DNA of 64,000 bases from Lachnospiraceae bacterium (GTDB taxonomy: Bacteria; Bacillota; Clostridia; Lachnospirales; Lachnospiraceae), in NCBI GenBank assembly GCA_017432565.1, contig JAFRIW010000005.1:1-64000 (forward strand), written 5' to 3'. The stretch's first letter is position 1. Every line of letters starts with the position of its first letter. Position numbers and translations under genes: made by a program. Shown piece by piece: positions 42,804-50,831 of this stretch. The notes beneath the pieces were generated by a model. The model had not been told where the DNA came from and did not search any database. It saw only the letters and a list, made by a program, of their open reading frames with translations.

Positions 42804-43288
42804 TCCTGACCGTCCAGCACCGCCAGGAGCAGCGTCCCGTCCGCATCGTATTCCAGCTTCAGGGAGAAAAACGGTGCGCCGCTGCGGATCAGGTCGAAAA
42901 AGATCAGATCGCCCTTCCACAGGTTCAGGTCCTTCATCTTCTCTTCTTCCACCCAGACCAGATCGCCCTCGAGGCTCTCCGGTTCACAGCGCTTTACGAA
43001 TTCTTCCGAGGTGAACAGCATCATGTACTCCGTCAGCTGTTCTTCTCCGCGGACGATAAAGGTCACGATGCCGCGGAACTGCCACGAGAGAAGCTCATAT
43101 CCCGTCTCCTCGCGCACCTCCCGCAGAAGGCACTCCTCCGGGCTCTCCGAAGCCTCAAAATGTCCGCCGACGCCGATCCATTTATCCCTGTTGACATCCT
43201 TCTTTTTCCGGGTGCGGTGCAGCATCAGGACCTTTCCGTCCTGTTTCAGATAACAGAGTGTGGTCAGATTCGATTTGTGTTCAGCCAT
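42776..43288 (-). CDS. Nudix hydrolase, MutT/8-oxo-dGTPase-like
   Basis: This 170-residue protein has a complete Nudix box (GHFEASESPEECLLREVREETG, in two overlapping stretches around residues 42-63), preceded by DKWIGVGG. The LTTLCYLKQDGKVLMLHRTRKKKDVN start is typical of Firmicute 8-oxo-dGTP diphosphatases. The likely role is cleaning oxidised or non-standard dNTPs. It lies six bases behind the acylphosphatase gene in the same operon and overlaps the convergent protease-like gene. Confidence 0.88.
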   Translation of the reverse strand: MAEHKSNLTTLCYLKQDGKVLMLHRTRKKKDVNRDKWIGVGGHFEASESPEECLLREVREETGYELLSWQFRGIVTFIVRGEEQLTEYMMLFTSEEFVKRCEPESLEGDLVWVEEEKMKDLNLWKGDLIFFDLIRSGAPFFSLKLEYDADGTLLLAVLDGQDYRDFSSGI

Positions 43289-43294
43289 TGCCCG

Positions 43295-43567
43295 TTAATA
43301 ACCTCTGACGCGGAATCGGCGCTCGTCCTCCACCACGTCCATCTCCGTCTCCTCCGCATAATCGATGCGGACAAAAGAGCCCTCCTCCACGGCGGGAAGG
43401 AACTTCTCCACCTGGAGCCGGGGGCCCTGTATCTCAATCTGTACGCTGCCGTCCCAGAGATTTTCCACCCAACCGGTCAGCCCCAGTTCTTTAGCGGCAT
43501 AGCTTGCGCGGTAGCGGAAGCCGACACCCTGAACTTGTCCGAAAACGCGGATCGATTTGCGGATCAT
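43295..43567 (-). CDS. acyP: Acylphosphatase
   Basis: This 90-residue enzyme hydrolyses acyl phosphates such as acetyl-phosphate or 1,3-bisphosphoglycerate. The active-site signature is VFGQVQGVGFRYRA (about 8-21), with the catalytic Arg in GFRYR and the catalytic Asn in TGWVENLWDGSVQIEIQG. The start at ATG 43567 overlaps the GDPD stop (ATGA), with GGGGAA upstream. Confidence 0.94.
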   Translation of the reverse strand: MIRKSIRVFGQVQGVGFRYRASYAAKELGLTGWVENLWDGSVQIEIQGPRLQVEKFLPAVEEGSFVRIDYAEETEMDVVEDERRFRVRGY

Positions 43568-44301
43568 GCAAATTCCCCTGCGATCTGCCGCGCCCTGTCG
43601 GGATAATTGGTGATGACCGCTTCGACGCCCATCTCCATGCACATCCGCAGATGCTCCGGCTCGTTGACGGTCCAGACATGGGTCTCAAGGCCGTATTCAT
43701 GCGCCGTGCGGACAAAATCCGGGTCCTGCAGGTGATAGAGCGCCGGATGCAGTGCTTCCACACCCACAGTGTCCCGCGCATAGGGCGCTGCGCCGATCAG
43801 GACGTCTTCGTAAAGAAGTCCGGTCTTCACCGAAGGATTCAGGTCTTTCAGCTTCACCAGCGAGTAATGGTTGAAGGAGGAGTAGATCACGCGCTCCTCC
43901 ATCCCCGTCTGCGCCGTCAGCTCAAGCACCTTCTCCTCGATCTGCGGGTACCAGATGATGCTCGACTTGATCTCTACATTGATATTCAGCCCGGTCGGCC
44001 GGATCAGCTCGTAGACTTCCCGCAGGGTCGGAATTTCCGTCTTTCCGAACCCCACCGGATGCGGGAGGCTGACATTCAGTTCCTTCAGCTCCCGGAGCGT
44101 GAGATCCTTCACCCACGCCTTATTTCCGGAGACGCGATCTGTCGTTTCATCGTGAATGACCACAAGTTCGCCGTCACGCGAGAGCTGTACGTCCAGCTCG
44201 ATCGCGTCCGCACCCTGCTCCGCCGCCAGTGCGAAGCTCTCCAGTGTATTTTCCGGCGCGTAGCCCGACGCGCCTCTGTGTGCCCATACCTGTACTGCCA
44301 T
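43564..44301 (-). CDS. Soluble glycerophosphodiester phosphodiesterase
   Basis: This 245-residue cytoplasmic GDPD has AHRGASGYAPENTLESF (about 7-23), DAIELDVQLSRDGELVV and IHDETTDRVSG carrying the metal ligands and catalytic His pair. It hydrolyses glycerophosphodiesters to glycerol-3-phosphate and an alcohol. It is coupled to acylphosphatase downstream and lies four bases after the MFS transporter gene, so it may act on an imported substrate. Confidence 0.93.
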   Translation of the reverse strand: MAVQVWAHRGASGYAPENTLESFALAAEQGADAIELDVQLSRDGELVVIHDETTDRVSGNKAWVKDLTLRELKELNVSLPHPVGFGKTEIPTLREVYELIRPTGLNINVEIKSSIIWYPQIEEKVLELTAQTGMEERVIYSSFNHYSLVKLKDLNPSVKTGLLYEDVLIGAAPYARDTVGVEALHPALYHLQDPDFVRTAHEYGLETHVWTVNEPEHLRMCMEMGVEAVITNYPDRARQIAGEFA

Positions 44302-44305
44302 GAAC

Positions 44306-45541
44306 TTATCCTTTCTTAGCTGCCACGGACATGCGGAATGCGAAGATACCGATCAGGAAGAAGATCGCAATGGCGCCGACGCCGTAATTGATATTGCCGG
44401 TCACCTGGGAGACAAGGCCCATGACGGTCGTGCCGACGACGGATGCGCCCTTTCCGCAGATGTCATAGAAACCGAAGTACTCTCCGGATTTTTCCGGCGG
44501 AATAATTTTGGCAAAATAAGACCGCGACAGGGCCTGGATGCCGCCCTGGAACATGCCGACCGCGATGGCCAGGACCCAGAACTGCCAGGCACTGGTCATG
44601 AAGAAGGCAAATACCGCGATGCAGAAGTAAGCGGCGATGCAGACCGTGATCAGCATCGAGCTCTCCTTCGTGCGGGAGAGGCGTCCCATGATAATGGCGC
44701 TCGGGAAGGCCACGAACTGCGTGACCAGAAGGGCGAGGAGCATGTCGGTCGAGCCGAGGCCCAGCGCGGAGCCATAGGCTGTCGACATGTCGATGATGGT
44801 ATAGACGCCGTCAATGTAGAAGAAGAACGCAAGCAGGAACAGCAGGACCTTCTTGTCCTTCGCGATGTCCTTCAGGGTCTTCCACAGCTGCTTCCAGATG
44901 TTTTCTTCCTGCCGGCTCTCGTCTATGAAGTACTTCTGCTCATAGGAGCGCAGGATCGGAAGGGAGACGGCAAACCACCAGACGGCGGTGATGACGAAGG
45001 ACATCGAGAGCGCGGTCATCTGGGAAATGCCGATTTTGTCATATAAGAGGACCATCACCAGGCAGAGGATGAACGGAATGCAGCTGCCGATATAGCCCCA
45101 GGCGTAGCCCTGCGCGGAGACATCGTCCATGCGGTTCTCGGTCGTGATGTCGTTGATGGTGGAGTCGTAGATGACCAGGCTGACGGAGTAGATGGTCTTG
45201 ACGATGCAGAACACGATCAGGAATGTCAGCCACTGGCGCACAAAGCCGAGCATCAGGCAGCCGATGGAGCCGAGTATGATCGTCGCGGCAAAGAAGGTTT
45301 TCTTGCGCTTGTTCTTGTCAGCCGCCGCGCCCATAATCGGGCCCAGGAGCGCCACAATCAGCGTCGAGATCGAGATCGTGTAGCCCCAGTAGGCGAGGTA
45401 GTCGACCTCCGCGATCCCGGCATCGCCGGCGAGCGCGTGAAAATAGATCGGGATCAGCGTGGAGACCAGCATCGTAAAAGCCGAGTTGGCCACGTCGTAT
45501 AGAACCCATTTCTTCTCAAGAGACGTCAGTTTGAATTTCAT
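44306..45541 (-). CDS. UMF1/Atg22-like MFS transporter
   Basis: This 411-residue membrane protein has about 12 hydrophobic segments. The start LTSLEKKWVLYDVANSAFTM is the hallmark of the UMF1/Atg22-like MFS family. GAAADKNKRKKTFF is the loop 2-3 motif, and there is a charged central loop (RSYEQKYFIDESRQEENIWK). The substrate is unknown; amino acids or peptides are suggested for relatives. Neighbouring GDPD could mean a glycerophosphodiester, but this is only context. Confidence 0.88.
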   Translation of the reverse strand: MKFKLTSLEKKWVLYDVANSAFTMLVSTLIPIYFHALAGDAGIAEVDYLAYWGYTISISTLIVALLGPIMGAAADKNKRKKTFFAATIILGSIGCLMLGFVRQWLTFLIVFCIVKTIYSVSLVIYDSTINDITTENRMDDVSAQGYAWGYIGSCIPFILCLVMVLLYDKIGISQMTALSMSFVITAVWWFAVSLPILRSYEQKYFIDESRQEENIWKQLWKTLKDIAKDKKVLLFLLAFFFYIDGVYTIIDMSTAYGSALGLGSTDMLLALLVTQFVAFPSAIIMGRLSRTKESSMLITVCIAAYFCIAVFAFFMTSAWQFWVLAIAVGMFQGGIQALSRSYFAKIIPPEKSGEYFGFYDICGKGASVVGTTVMGLVSQVTGNINYGVGAIAIFFLIGIFAFRMSVAAKKG

Positions 45542-45590
45542 CTTACCTTCCCCCTTTTGCTTTTACAGCGCACTGCGCGCTGTCGGTGCT

Positions 45591-46466
45591 TTATTTCTCT
45601 TCGCCGGAAGTGATCCCGGCCTCTGCCCATCTGCGCCGGTAGTCCGACTCATAATTCATCTCATAGAGCGGGTCCCAGGCAATGCGTCCCTCCGCGCTGT
45701 CCCGGAAATCCCGGATCAGCCGCACGGCCTCCGGGATGGCCTCTTCATAGTGCCTGCGGAGAACCGGCAGGACCTCCCGGCAGGCGGGATCCTCCTCATA
45801 GCCGATCACATGCCCGCGCAGCTCTTCGTATTTGCCCGCCGCCTTCATCCCGCTGAAGATGATAAAGCGTTTTCCCTTTCCCGGTGCAGTCAGGATGTGA
45901 TTGAACCGGATGAAAGACCGGATCGCCGCCTTCATCTGCTTCATCGTAAAGCCGTCTTCCCCGCTTCCGCCGAGATTCATGCCGGAATAAAATGCCGCGA
46001 TGACCTGCGCGTCTTCCGGATCCGGATGCAGATTTTCAACGAGGTCCGCGCGGACCGGATCCTTTCCGTCCTCCAGAAGCAGCGCCCGGTCCAGCTCGCC
46101 CTCAATAACCGAATGTGCGGCGCCATGCGTTCTCGTGTAATCGAAGACGTCAAAGTGGCAGGCCCGGTCCAGGGCAAAATGGCAGATGGAGCCGTATGTA
46201 TAAGCCAGGTACGGCAGCGCCCAGTCGTGTTCAGCCGCGACCTGTGCGGCATGGACGGCGAAGTCCAGTCCCGGACGTTGGTGAACCGCATTGCCGATGC
46301 GCGACACCTGTCCCGGATTCAGCGGTTTGTAATAAAAAAACAGATCAGGCCCCTGCAGTCCCAGGTGAAAAAGGCCCGGCGCCTGTTCTGCTGCTGCGCG
46401 CTCCCGCTCCGGGAGACGCCTTAGTACATCACATCCGAATCGTTCGTGCGCATACGTGCTCGGCAT
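45591..46466 (-). CDS. Zinc-dependent phospholipase C-like protein
   Basis: This 291-residue protein of the zinc-dependent phospholipase C/S1-P1-like family has MPSTYAHERFGCDVL at the start and histidines in FHLGLQGPDLFFYYKP, AVHAAQVAAEHDWALPYLAY and GSICHFALDRACHFDVFDY, the likely metal ligands. There is no signal peptide, so it probably acts in the cytoplasm; the real substrate in such bacterial members is unknown. AAGGAG precedes ATG 46466, directly behind a terminator. Confidence 0.83.
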   Translation of the reverse strand: MPSTYAHERFGCDVLRRLPERERAAAEQAPGLFHLGLQGPDLFFYYKPLNPGQVSRIGNAVHQRPGLDFAVHAAQVAAEHDWALPYLAYTYGSICHFALDRACHFDVFDYTRTHGAAHSVIEGELDRALLLEDGKDPVRADLVENLHPDPEDAQVIAAFYSGMNLGGSGEDGFTMKQMKAAIRSFIRFNHILTAPGKGKRFIIFSGMKAAGKYEELRGHVIGYEEDPACREVLPVLRRHYEEAIPEAVRLIRDFRDSAEGRIAWDPLYEMNYESDYRRRWAEAGITSGEEK

Positions 46467-46481
46467 GATCTTAATTCTCCT

Positions 46482-46513
46482 TAAAAAAGCGGCTCCGGTC
46501 TCCCGGAACCGCT
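46482..46513 (-). terminator. Rho-independent terminator of the sugar ABC operon
   Basis: AGCGGCTCCGG (46488-46498) pairs with CCGGAACCGCT (46503-46513), one mismatch, followed on the minus strand by six T. It ends right before the ribosome site of the phospholipase C-like gene. Confidence 0.85.
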
Positions 46514-46519
46514 CTTTAT

Positions 46520-46548
46520 ATTTTACATGACTGCAGATGTTTTGTCGA
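46520..46548 (-). promoter_or_regulatory. Weak candidate promoter upstream of the terminator
   Basis: Minus strand: TCGACA (46543-46548), 17-bp spacer, TAAAAT (46520-46525). Transcripts from it would pass the terminator before reaching the phospholipase C-like gene, implying attenuation. Confidence 0.4.
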
Positions 46549-46566
46549 CAGGACGCCGCGGCAGGA

Positions 46567-47724
46567 TCATGACTTGCCGGTCTTGTGATTGGATACGACG
46601 TCGAAGACGACAGCGGTCAGAAGCACGGCGCCTTTGACCACGTACTGCCAGGAGTCGGACAGGCCGTAGATGGACATGCCCTGGTTGATAACGCCCAGCA
46701 GGATTGCACCGATCATGATGCCCGGAACGGTTCCGGATCCGCCGTATGCGGATGCACCGCCGATGAAGCAGGAAGCGATGGCGTCCATCTCATAGGAGGT
46801 TCCCATTGCACCGTCGACAGAGCCGATACGTGCACCCATCAGAAGGCCCGAGAGACCTGCCAGAAGGCTCATCAGGAAGTATGCCCAGAAGTAAACCTTA
46901 CGGGGATCGATACCGGAAAGCTTGGTGGCTTTCTCATTGCCGCCGACCGCGTAGAAGTAACGGCCGAACACGGTGGAGCTGGTCACAAACGCGAAGATCA
47001 GGACGACTGCCAGGATCCAGATCAGCATGACCGGGATGCCTTTGTACTGCATCAGCTTGTAGGAATAAATGACGATCAGCAGATCGATGATCACCAGCTT
47101 CACAATCGCGCCGGTCTTCGATCCGGTGTCGTAACCGTTCTTCGCCTGACGCGCACGGTTTGCCAGCGTCGCGAGAGTGATGACCACCGCGACGATGATG
47201 CCGACGATCAGTGCGGACACGCAGTGCTTGTTTTCATCGATTCCGGGGATCTGAATATAGGAGGAGAACAGGTCCAGGAACTTCGAGTTCTGAATACTGA
47301 TGGTTCTGGAATCCAGCACGACACGGGCAAGACCTCTCCAGAGGAACATACCGGCCAGTGTGCAGATGAACGGCGGGATGTGGACAAAACCGATCAGGTA
47401 GCCCTGCCAGACACCGATGACGGCCGCCACGGTCAGTGCCGCAAGGATTGCAAATCCGGCAGGAGCTCCGCTCTGCATCATTTTGGCTGCCAGTGCGCCG
47501 CACAGACACAGCGAAGCGCCGATCGACAGGTCGACGTTGCCGCCCGTCAGGATACACAGCAGCATGCCGCAGGCCATGACCAGCACATAGGCGTTCTGCA
47601 GAAGCAGGTTGGAAACGTTCTGCGCGTTGGTCAGTCTTCCGCCCGTCAGGATCGTGAAGAAAATAAAGACGACGACCAGCGCGATCACCATGGTGTACTT
47701 TTTCAGTAATGCTTTGACATTCAT
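46567..47724 (-). CDS. mmsB: Multiple-monosaccharide ABC transporter permease
   Basis: This 385-residue permease of the carbohydrate-uptake-2 family has about ten membrane segments, including GGNVDLSIGASLCLCGALAA, FICTLAGMFLWRGLARVVLD and GGNEKATKLSGIDPRKVYFW, all typical of GguB/MmsB. An extended central region (NRARQAKNGYDTGSKTGAIV) is characteristic of the MmsB branch. It works with the MmsA ATPase and the ChvE-like binding protein to import pentoses or hexoses. The start overlaps the mmsA stop (ATGA). Confidence 0.93.
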   Translation of the reverse strand: MNVKALLKKYTMVIALVVVFIFFTILTGGRLTNAQNVSNLLLQNAYVLVMACGMLLCILTGGNVDLSIGASLCLCGALAAKMMQSGAPAGFAILAALTVAAVIGVWQGYLIGFVHIPPFICTLAGMFLWRGLARVVLDSRTISIQNSKFLDLFSSYIQIPGIDENKHCVSALIVGIIVAVVITLATLANRARQAKNGYDTGSKTGAIVKLVIIDLLIVIYSYKLMQYKGIPVMLIWILAVVLIFAFVTSSTVFGRYFYAVGGNEKATKLSGIDPRKVYFWAYFLMSLLAGLSGLLMGARIGSVDGAMGTSYEMDAIASCFIGGASAYGGSGTVPGIMIGAILLGVINQGMSIYGLSDSWQYVVKGAVLLTAVVFDVVSNHKTGKS

Positions 47725-49274
47725 GCTTTTGCCTCCTCTTTCTTATCCGAAGTCAGGATCGCGCTCATAATCTTCTCCTGCGTAGCTTCTTCCGCCTTAA
47801 ACTCCGCGACCATTTCTCCCTCATTCATGACGTAGATCCGGTCACACATTCCCAGCAGTTCCGGCAGTTCGGACGAAATCATGACCACTGCCTTGCCCTG
47901 TGCGACCATGTCATTCATGATGCAGTAAATCTCATATTTTGCACCGACGTCGATACCGCGCGTCGGCTCGTCCAGGATCAGGATATCCGGCTCCGCGAAC
48001 ATCCACTTGGACAGCAGCACCTTCTGCTGGTTGCCGCCGGACAGATTGCCGACCTTCTGCTGGATGCTCGGCGTCTTGGTCCGCATGGCATCCACATATT
48101 CCTGTGCTGCCCTGTTTTCCTCCGGCACATTGATGATGCCGTTCTTGCTGACTTTGGACATCTTGGCCATCGTGGTATTCCACGCGATGGAATCCTCCAG
48201 CACCAGGCCGTTGACCTTCCGGTCTTCTGTCGCATATGCCAGTCCGTGCTCAATGGCATCGTGTTCATTCTTCAGATGAACTTCCTTGCCTTTTATGTAC
48301 TCGCGGCCGGATATTTTGCTTCCGTAGCTCTTGCCGAAAAGAGACATTGCGAGTTCCGTGCGGCCTGCGCCCTGCAGACCCGAGAAACCGACGATCTCTC
48401 CCTTATGCACCTTGAAGCTGACGTTCCGGTCCACGCATTTTTCCGTATATACCGGGTGATAGACTGTCCAGTCCTGTGCCTCAAACATCACCTCTGTTCC
48501 CACGTTGTGCTCGCGGGAAGGGAAGCGGTTGGTCAGTTCACGGCCGACCATGCCTTTGATGATCCGCTCCTCATCGATATTGTGATCGTGGTTGTCGATG
48601 GTCTCGATGGTCGAGCCGTCGCGCAGGACGGTGATCCGGTCCGCACAGTAGGCAACCTCGTTCAGTTTGTGTGTGATGATGATGGAGGTCAGGCCCTCTT
48701 TCTTGAAGCCCAGAAGCATGTCCAGCAACATTCTGGAATCTTCCTCGTTCAGGGACGAAGTGGGCTCGTCCAGGATCAGCAGCTTGACGTTTTTGGAGAG
48801 TGCCTTGGCAATTTCCACCAGCTGCTGCTTGCCGGTTCCGATGTCCTTGATCAGCACGCTGGATTTCTCCTTCAGGCCGACCCGGTTCATCTGATCCTGT
48901 GCTTCCTTATAAGTCCGGTCCCAGTTGATTCTGCCGAATCCGGATTTCCGCTCATTTCCGAGGAACATGTTCTCGGCGATGGTCAGTTCCGGAATCAGGG
49001 CGAGTTCCTGATGTATGATGACAATTCCGAGCTTTTCGGAATCGTGAATGTTGTGGAATTTACATTCCTGTCCGTTATAGATAATCTGCCCGCTGTAATC
49101 TCCGTAAGGGAACGTCCCGGAGAGAACGTTCATCAGCGTGGACTTTCCTGCGCCGTTTTCACCGACCAGTGCGTGAATTTCTCCGCGCTCAACCTGAAGA
49201 TTGACATCATCCAAAGCTCTTACAGCGGGGAAATCCTTAATGATTCCTTTCATCTCCAGAATATAATCTGCCAA
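47721..49274 (-). CDS. mmsA: Multiple-monosaccharide ABC transporter ATPase (two ABC domains)
   Basis: This 517-residue double ATPase has a first domain with canonical Walker A GENGAGKST, Walker B LLILDEPTSSLNEED and its own signature region. The second domain has a degenerate P-loop (GLQGAGRTE), a strong signature LSGGNQQKV and LILDEPTRGIDVGAK, as in RbsA/MglA/GguA proteins. It powers uptake through MmsB. It is separated from chvE by a terminator-like hairpin, so probably made in smaller amounts than the binding protein. Confidence 0.94.
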   Translation of the reverse strand: MADYILEMKGIIKDFPAVRALDDVNLQVERGEIHALVGENGAGKSTLMNVLSGTFPYGDYSGQIIYNGQECKFHNIHDSEKLGIVIIHQELALIPELTIAENMFLGNERKSGFGRINWDRTYKEAQDQMNRVGLKEKSSVLIKDIGTGKQQLVEIAKALSKNVKLLILDEPTSSLNEEDSRMLLDMLLGFKKEGLTSIIITHKLNEVAYCADRITVLRDGSTIETIDNHDHNIDEERIIKGMVGRELTNRFPSREHNVGTEVMFEAQDWTVYHPVYTEKCVDRNVSFKVHKGEIVGFSGLQGAGRTELAMSLFGKSYGSKISGREYIKGKEVHLKNEHDAIEHGLAYATEDRKVNGLVLEDSIAWNTTMAKMSKVSKNGIINVPEENRAAQEYVDAMRTKTPSIQQKVGNLSGGNQQKVLLSKWMFAEPDILILDEPTRGIDVGAKYEIYCIMNDMVAQGKAVVMISSELPELLGMCDRIYVMNEGEMVAEFKAEEATQEKIMSAILTSDKKEEAKA

Positions 49275-49324
49275 CTGTAATACCTCCTGCTTCCCTCATA
49301 TCCTTTCAGCAGTACCCGCTACTG

Positions 49325-49359
49325 AAAAAAAAGGCGGGGCAAAATTTTTCTGCCCCGCC
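49325..49359 (-). terminator. Intra-operon terminator/attenuator between chvE and mmsA
   Basis: GGCGGGGCA (49333-49341) pairs with TGCCCCGCC (49351-49359), with an eight-base T-run on the minus strand (49325-49332). It is positioned to cut most transcripts after the binding-protein gene. Confidence 0.85.
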
Positions 49360-49380
49360 CGGTTTTATCCGGCTGTCGGA

Positions 49381-50589
49381 TTAGTTTGTCGGATGCAGAT
49401 AGCCTGCGTCGTCCTGTGTATAGTATCCGGGAGTTACAAGCTCTTCAACCATGTTGTCCTTGGTAACAACTGTGGGAACCAGCAGATAAGAAGGAATGAT
49501 GCCGGTGCCGTTGTCATAGGAAGAGGTATCATATGCGCAGTCGAAGTCCCAGTTGGAAGCTGCGATCAGGCCTTCGTCCGGGGTCTCGCCGTTCAGAAGA
49601 GCATCGCCGAGGTCCAGAGTAGCAACTGCTTCGTTCGCAACTGCCTTGTAGACTGTCATGGTCTGCTTGCCGTCTACGATGTTGGCAAGGTTCGCTTCGT
49701 CACCGTCCTGACCGGTTACCAGAACTGTGTTGTCGCCGGCATAGTCGGTCTCGATTGCCTGTGCAACACCGAGTGCGGTGGAGTCATTGGAGCACAGTGC
49801 TACGTCGAGGACAGTTCCATCAGAATAGTAGGAAGCCAGAATGTTCTGGAATCTCTTCATAGCGGTCTCAGTATTCCACTGAGCGGTTGCAACCTGGTCA
49901 AACTGGGTCTGGCCGGAAACAACGTTCAGCTTGCCAGCCTCGATGTAAGGCTTCAGAACATCGTATGCGCCGTTGAAGAAGAATCCTGCGTTGTTGTCGG
50001 CCGGATCACCTGCGGTGAACTCGATGTTGAACGGGCCGTCAACATTGTCGAGATCCAGCTGATCAACTACGAACTGACCCTGCAGTGTGCCGACTGTGTA
50101 GTTATCGAACGATACATAGTAGCTGACTGCATCGGTGTTCATGATCAGACGGTCATATGCGATAACCGGGATGCCTGCATCCTTCGCATCTGCAAGAACC
50201 TGGGAAAGGGACTCGCCGTCGATTGCTGCGATGACCAGAAGGTCAACCTCATCCGCGATCATGTTCTCAAGGTCCTTGACCTGCTGCTCGATCTTGTTAT
50301 CCGAGAAAACAAGCTCTGTGGCATAGCCTCTGGACTCGAACTGCTCCTTCAGATAAGAACCATCACGATTCCATCTCTCAAGGGACTGTGTCGGCATTGC
50401 GATACCGACGGTCTTGCCGGTTGCTTCTGCTGCCGGAGCTGCTTCAGCTTCCTCAGCAGGTGCCTCAGCTTCTTCCTCAACTGCTTCTGCTGCCGGCTCA
50501 GTTGTTGCCGGAGCTGCTGCCGCACATCCTGCAAGTACTGCAGAAATCATGGACGCTGCCAGAACAAGTGCTACTGCCTTTTTCTTCAT
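49381..50589 (-). CDS. chvE: ChvE-type multiple-sugar-binding lipoprotein
   Basis: This 402-residue substrate-binding lipoprotein has a signal ending in the lipobox VLAGC, then an Ala/Glu-rich linker (residues about 28-50). The type I periplasmic-binding fold follows: IAMPTQSLERWNRDGSYLKE, VIAYDRLIMNTDAV, AGDPADNNAGFFFNGAYDVL, VLVTGQDGDEANL. It captures sugars such as xylose, glucose or galactose for MmsAB. The start is ATG 50589, with AAGGAGG eight bases upstream; the longer open frame upstream crosses the promoter. It has a separate promoter with direct repeats. Confidence 0.94.
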   Translation of the reverse strand: MKKKAVALVLAASMISAVLAGCAAAAPATTEPAAEAVEEEAEAPAEEAEAAPAAEATGKTVGIAMPTQSLERWNRDGSYLKEQFESRGYATELVFSDNKIEQQVKDLENMIADEVDLLVIAAIDGESLSQVLADAKDAGIPVIAYDRLIMNTDAVSYYVSFDNYTVGTLQGQFVVDQLDLDNVDGPFNIEFTAGDPADNNAGFFFNGAYDVLKPYIEAGKLNVVSGQTQFDQVATAQWNTETAMKRFQNILASYYSDGTVLDVALCSNDSTALGVAQAIETDYAGDNTVLVTGQDGDEANLANIVDGKQTMTVYKAVANEAVATLDLGDALLNGETPDEGLIAASNWDFDCAYDTSSYDNGTGIIPSYLLVPTVVTKDNMVEELVTPGYYTQDDAGYLHPTN

Positions 50590-50651
50590 AATATGTATCC
50601 TCCTTGGATCATATCCCGCCCCCTGCGGGGCGTACTTTTTGTGACAATTGC

Positions 50652-50732
50652 ATAATAACACAGTTCCATTTGAATGTTTTGGCAACAAATAGCACCAAAT
50701 TGACAATGAAATGTCGGGCCGGGGGACCGGCC
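50652..50732 (-). promoter_or_regulatory. Promoter region of the chvE-mmsAB operon with direct repeats
   Basis: Minus strand -10 TATTAT (50652-50657); the position 17 bp upstream holds no -35 match. Abutting it are tandem ten-base repeats TTTGGTGCTA and TTTGTTGCCA (50680-50699; 8 of 10 identical), a likely activator site, plausibly for the YesN-type regulator. Upstream is a GGCCGG/CCGGCC hairpin (50717-50732). Confidence 0.55.
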
Positions 50733-50746
50733 GCAGGAAAAATGAC

Positions 50747-50793
50747 AAAAAAATCCTGCCGGTGTGCTACTGACCTCTCAGCAGGACCGGCAG
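50747..50793 (-). terminator. Terminator of the xylB-sensor operon
   Basis: CTGCCGGT (50756-50763) pairs with ACCGGCAG (50786-50793), with an internal second stem, followed on the minus strand by seven T (50747-50753). Confidence 0.82.
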
Positions 50794-50831
50794 GACTCGG
50801 AATTCCGGTTTTATCGGTTCAGACAGACGGT

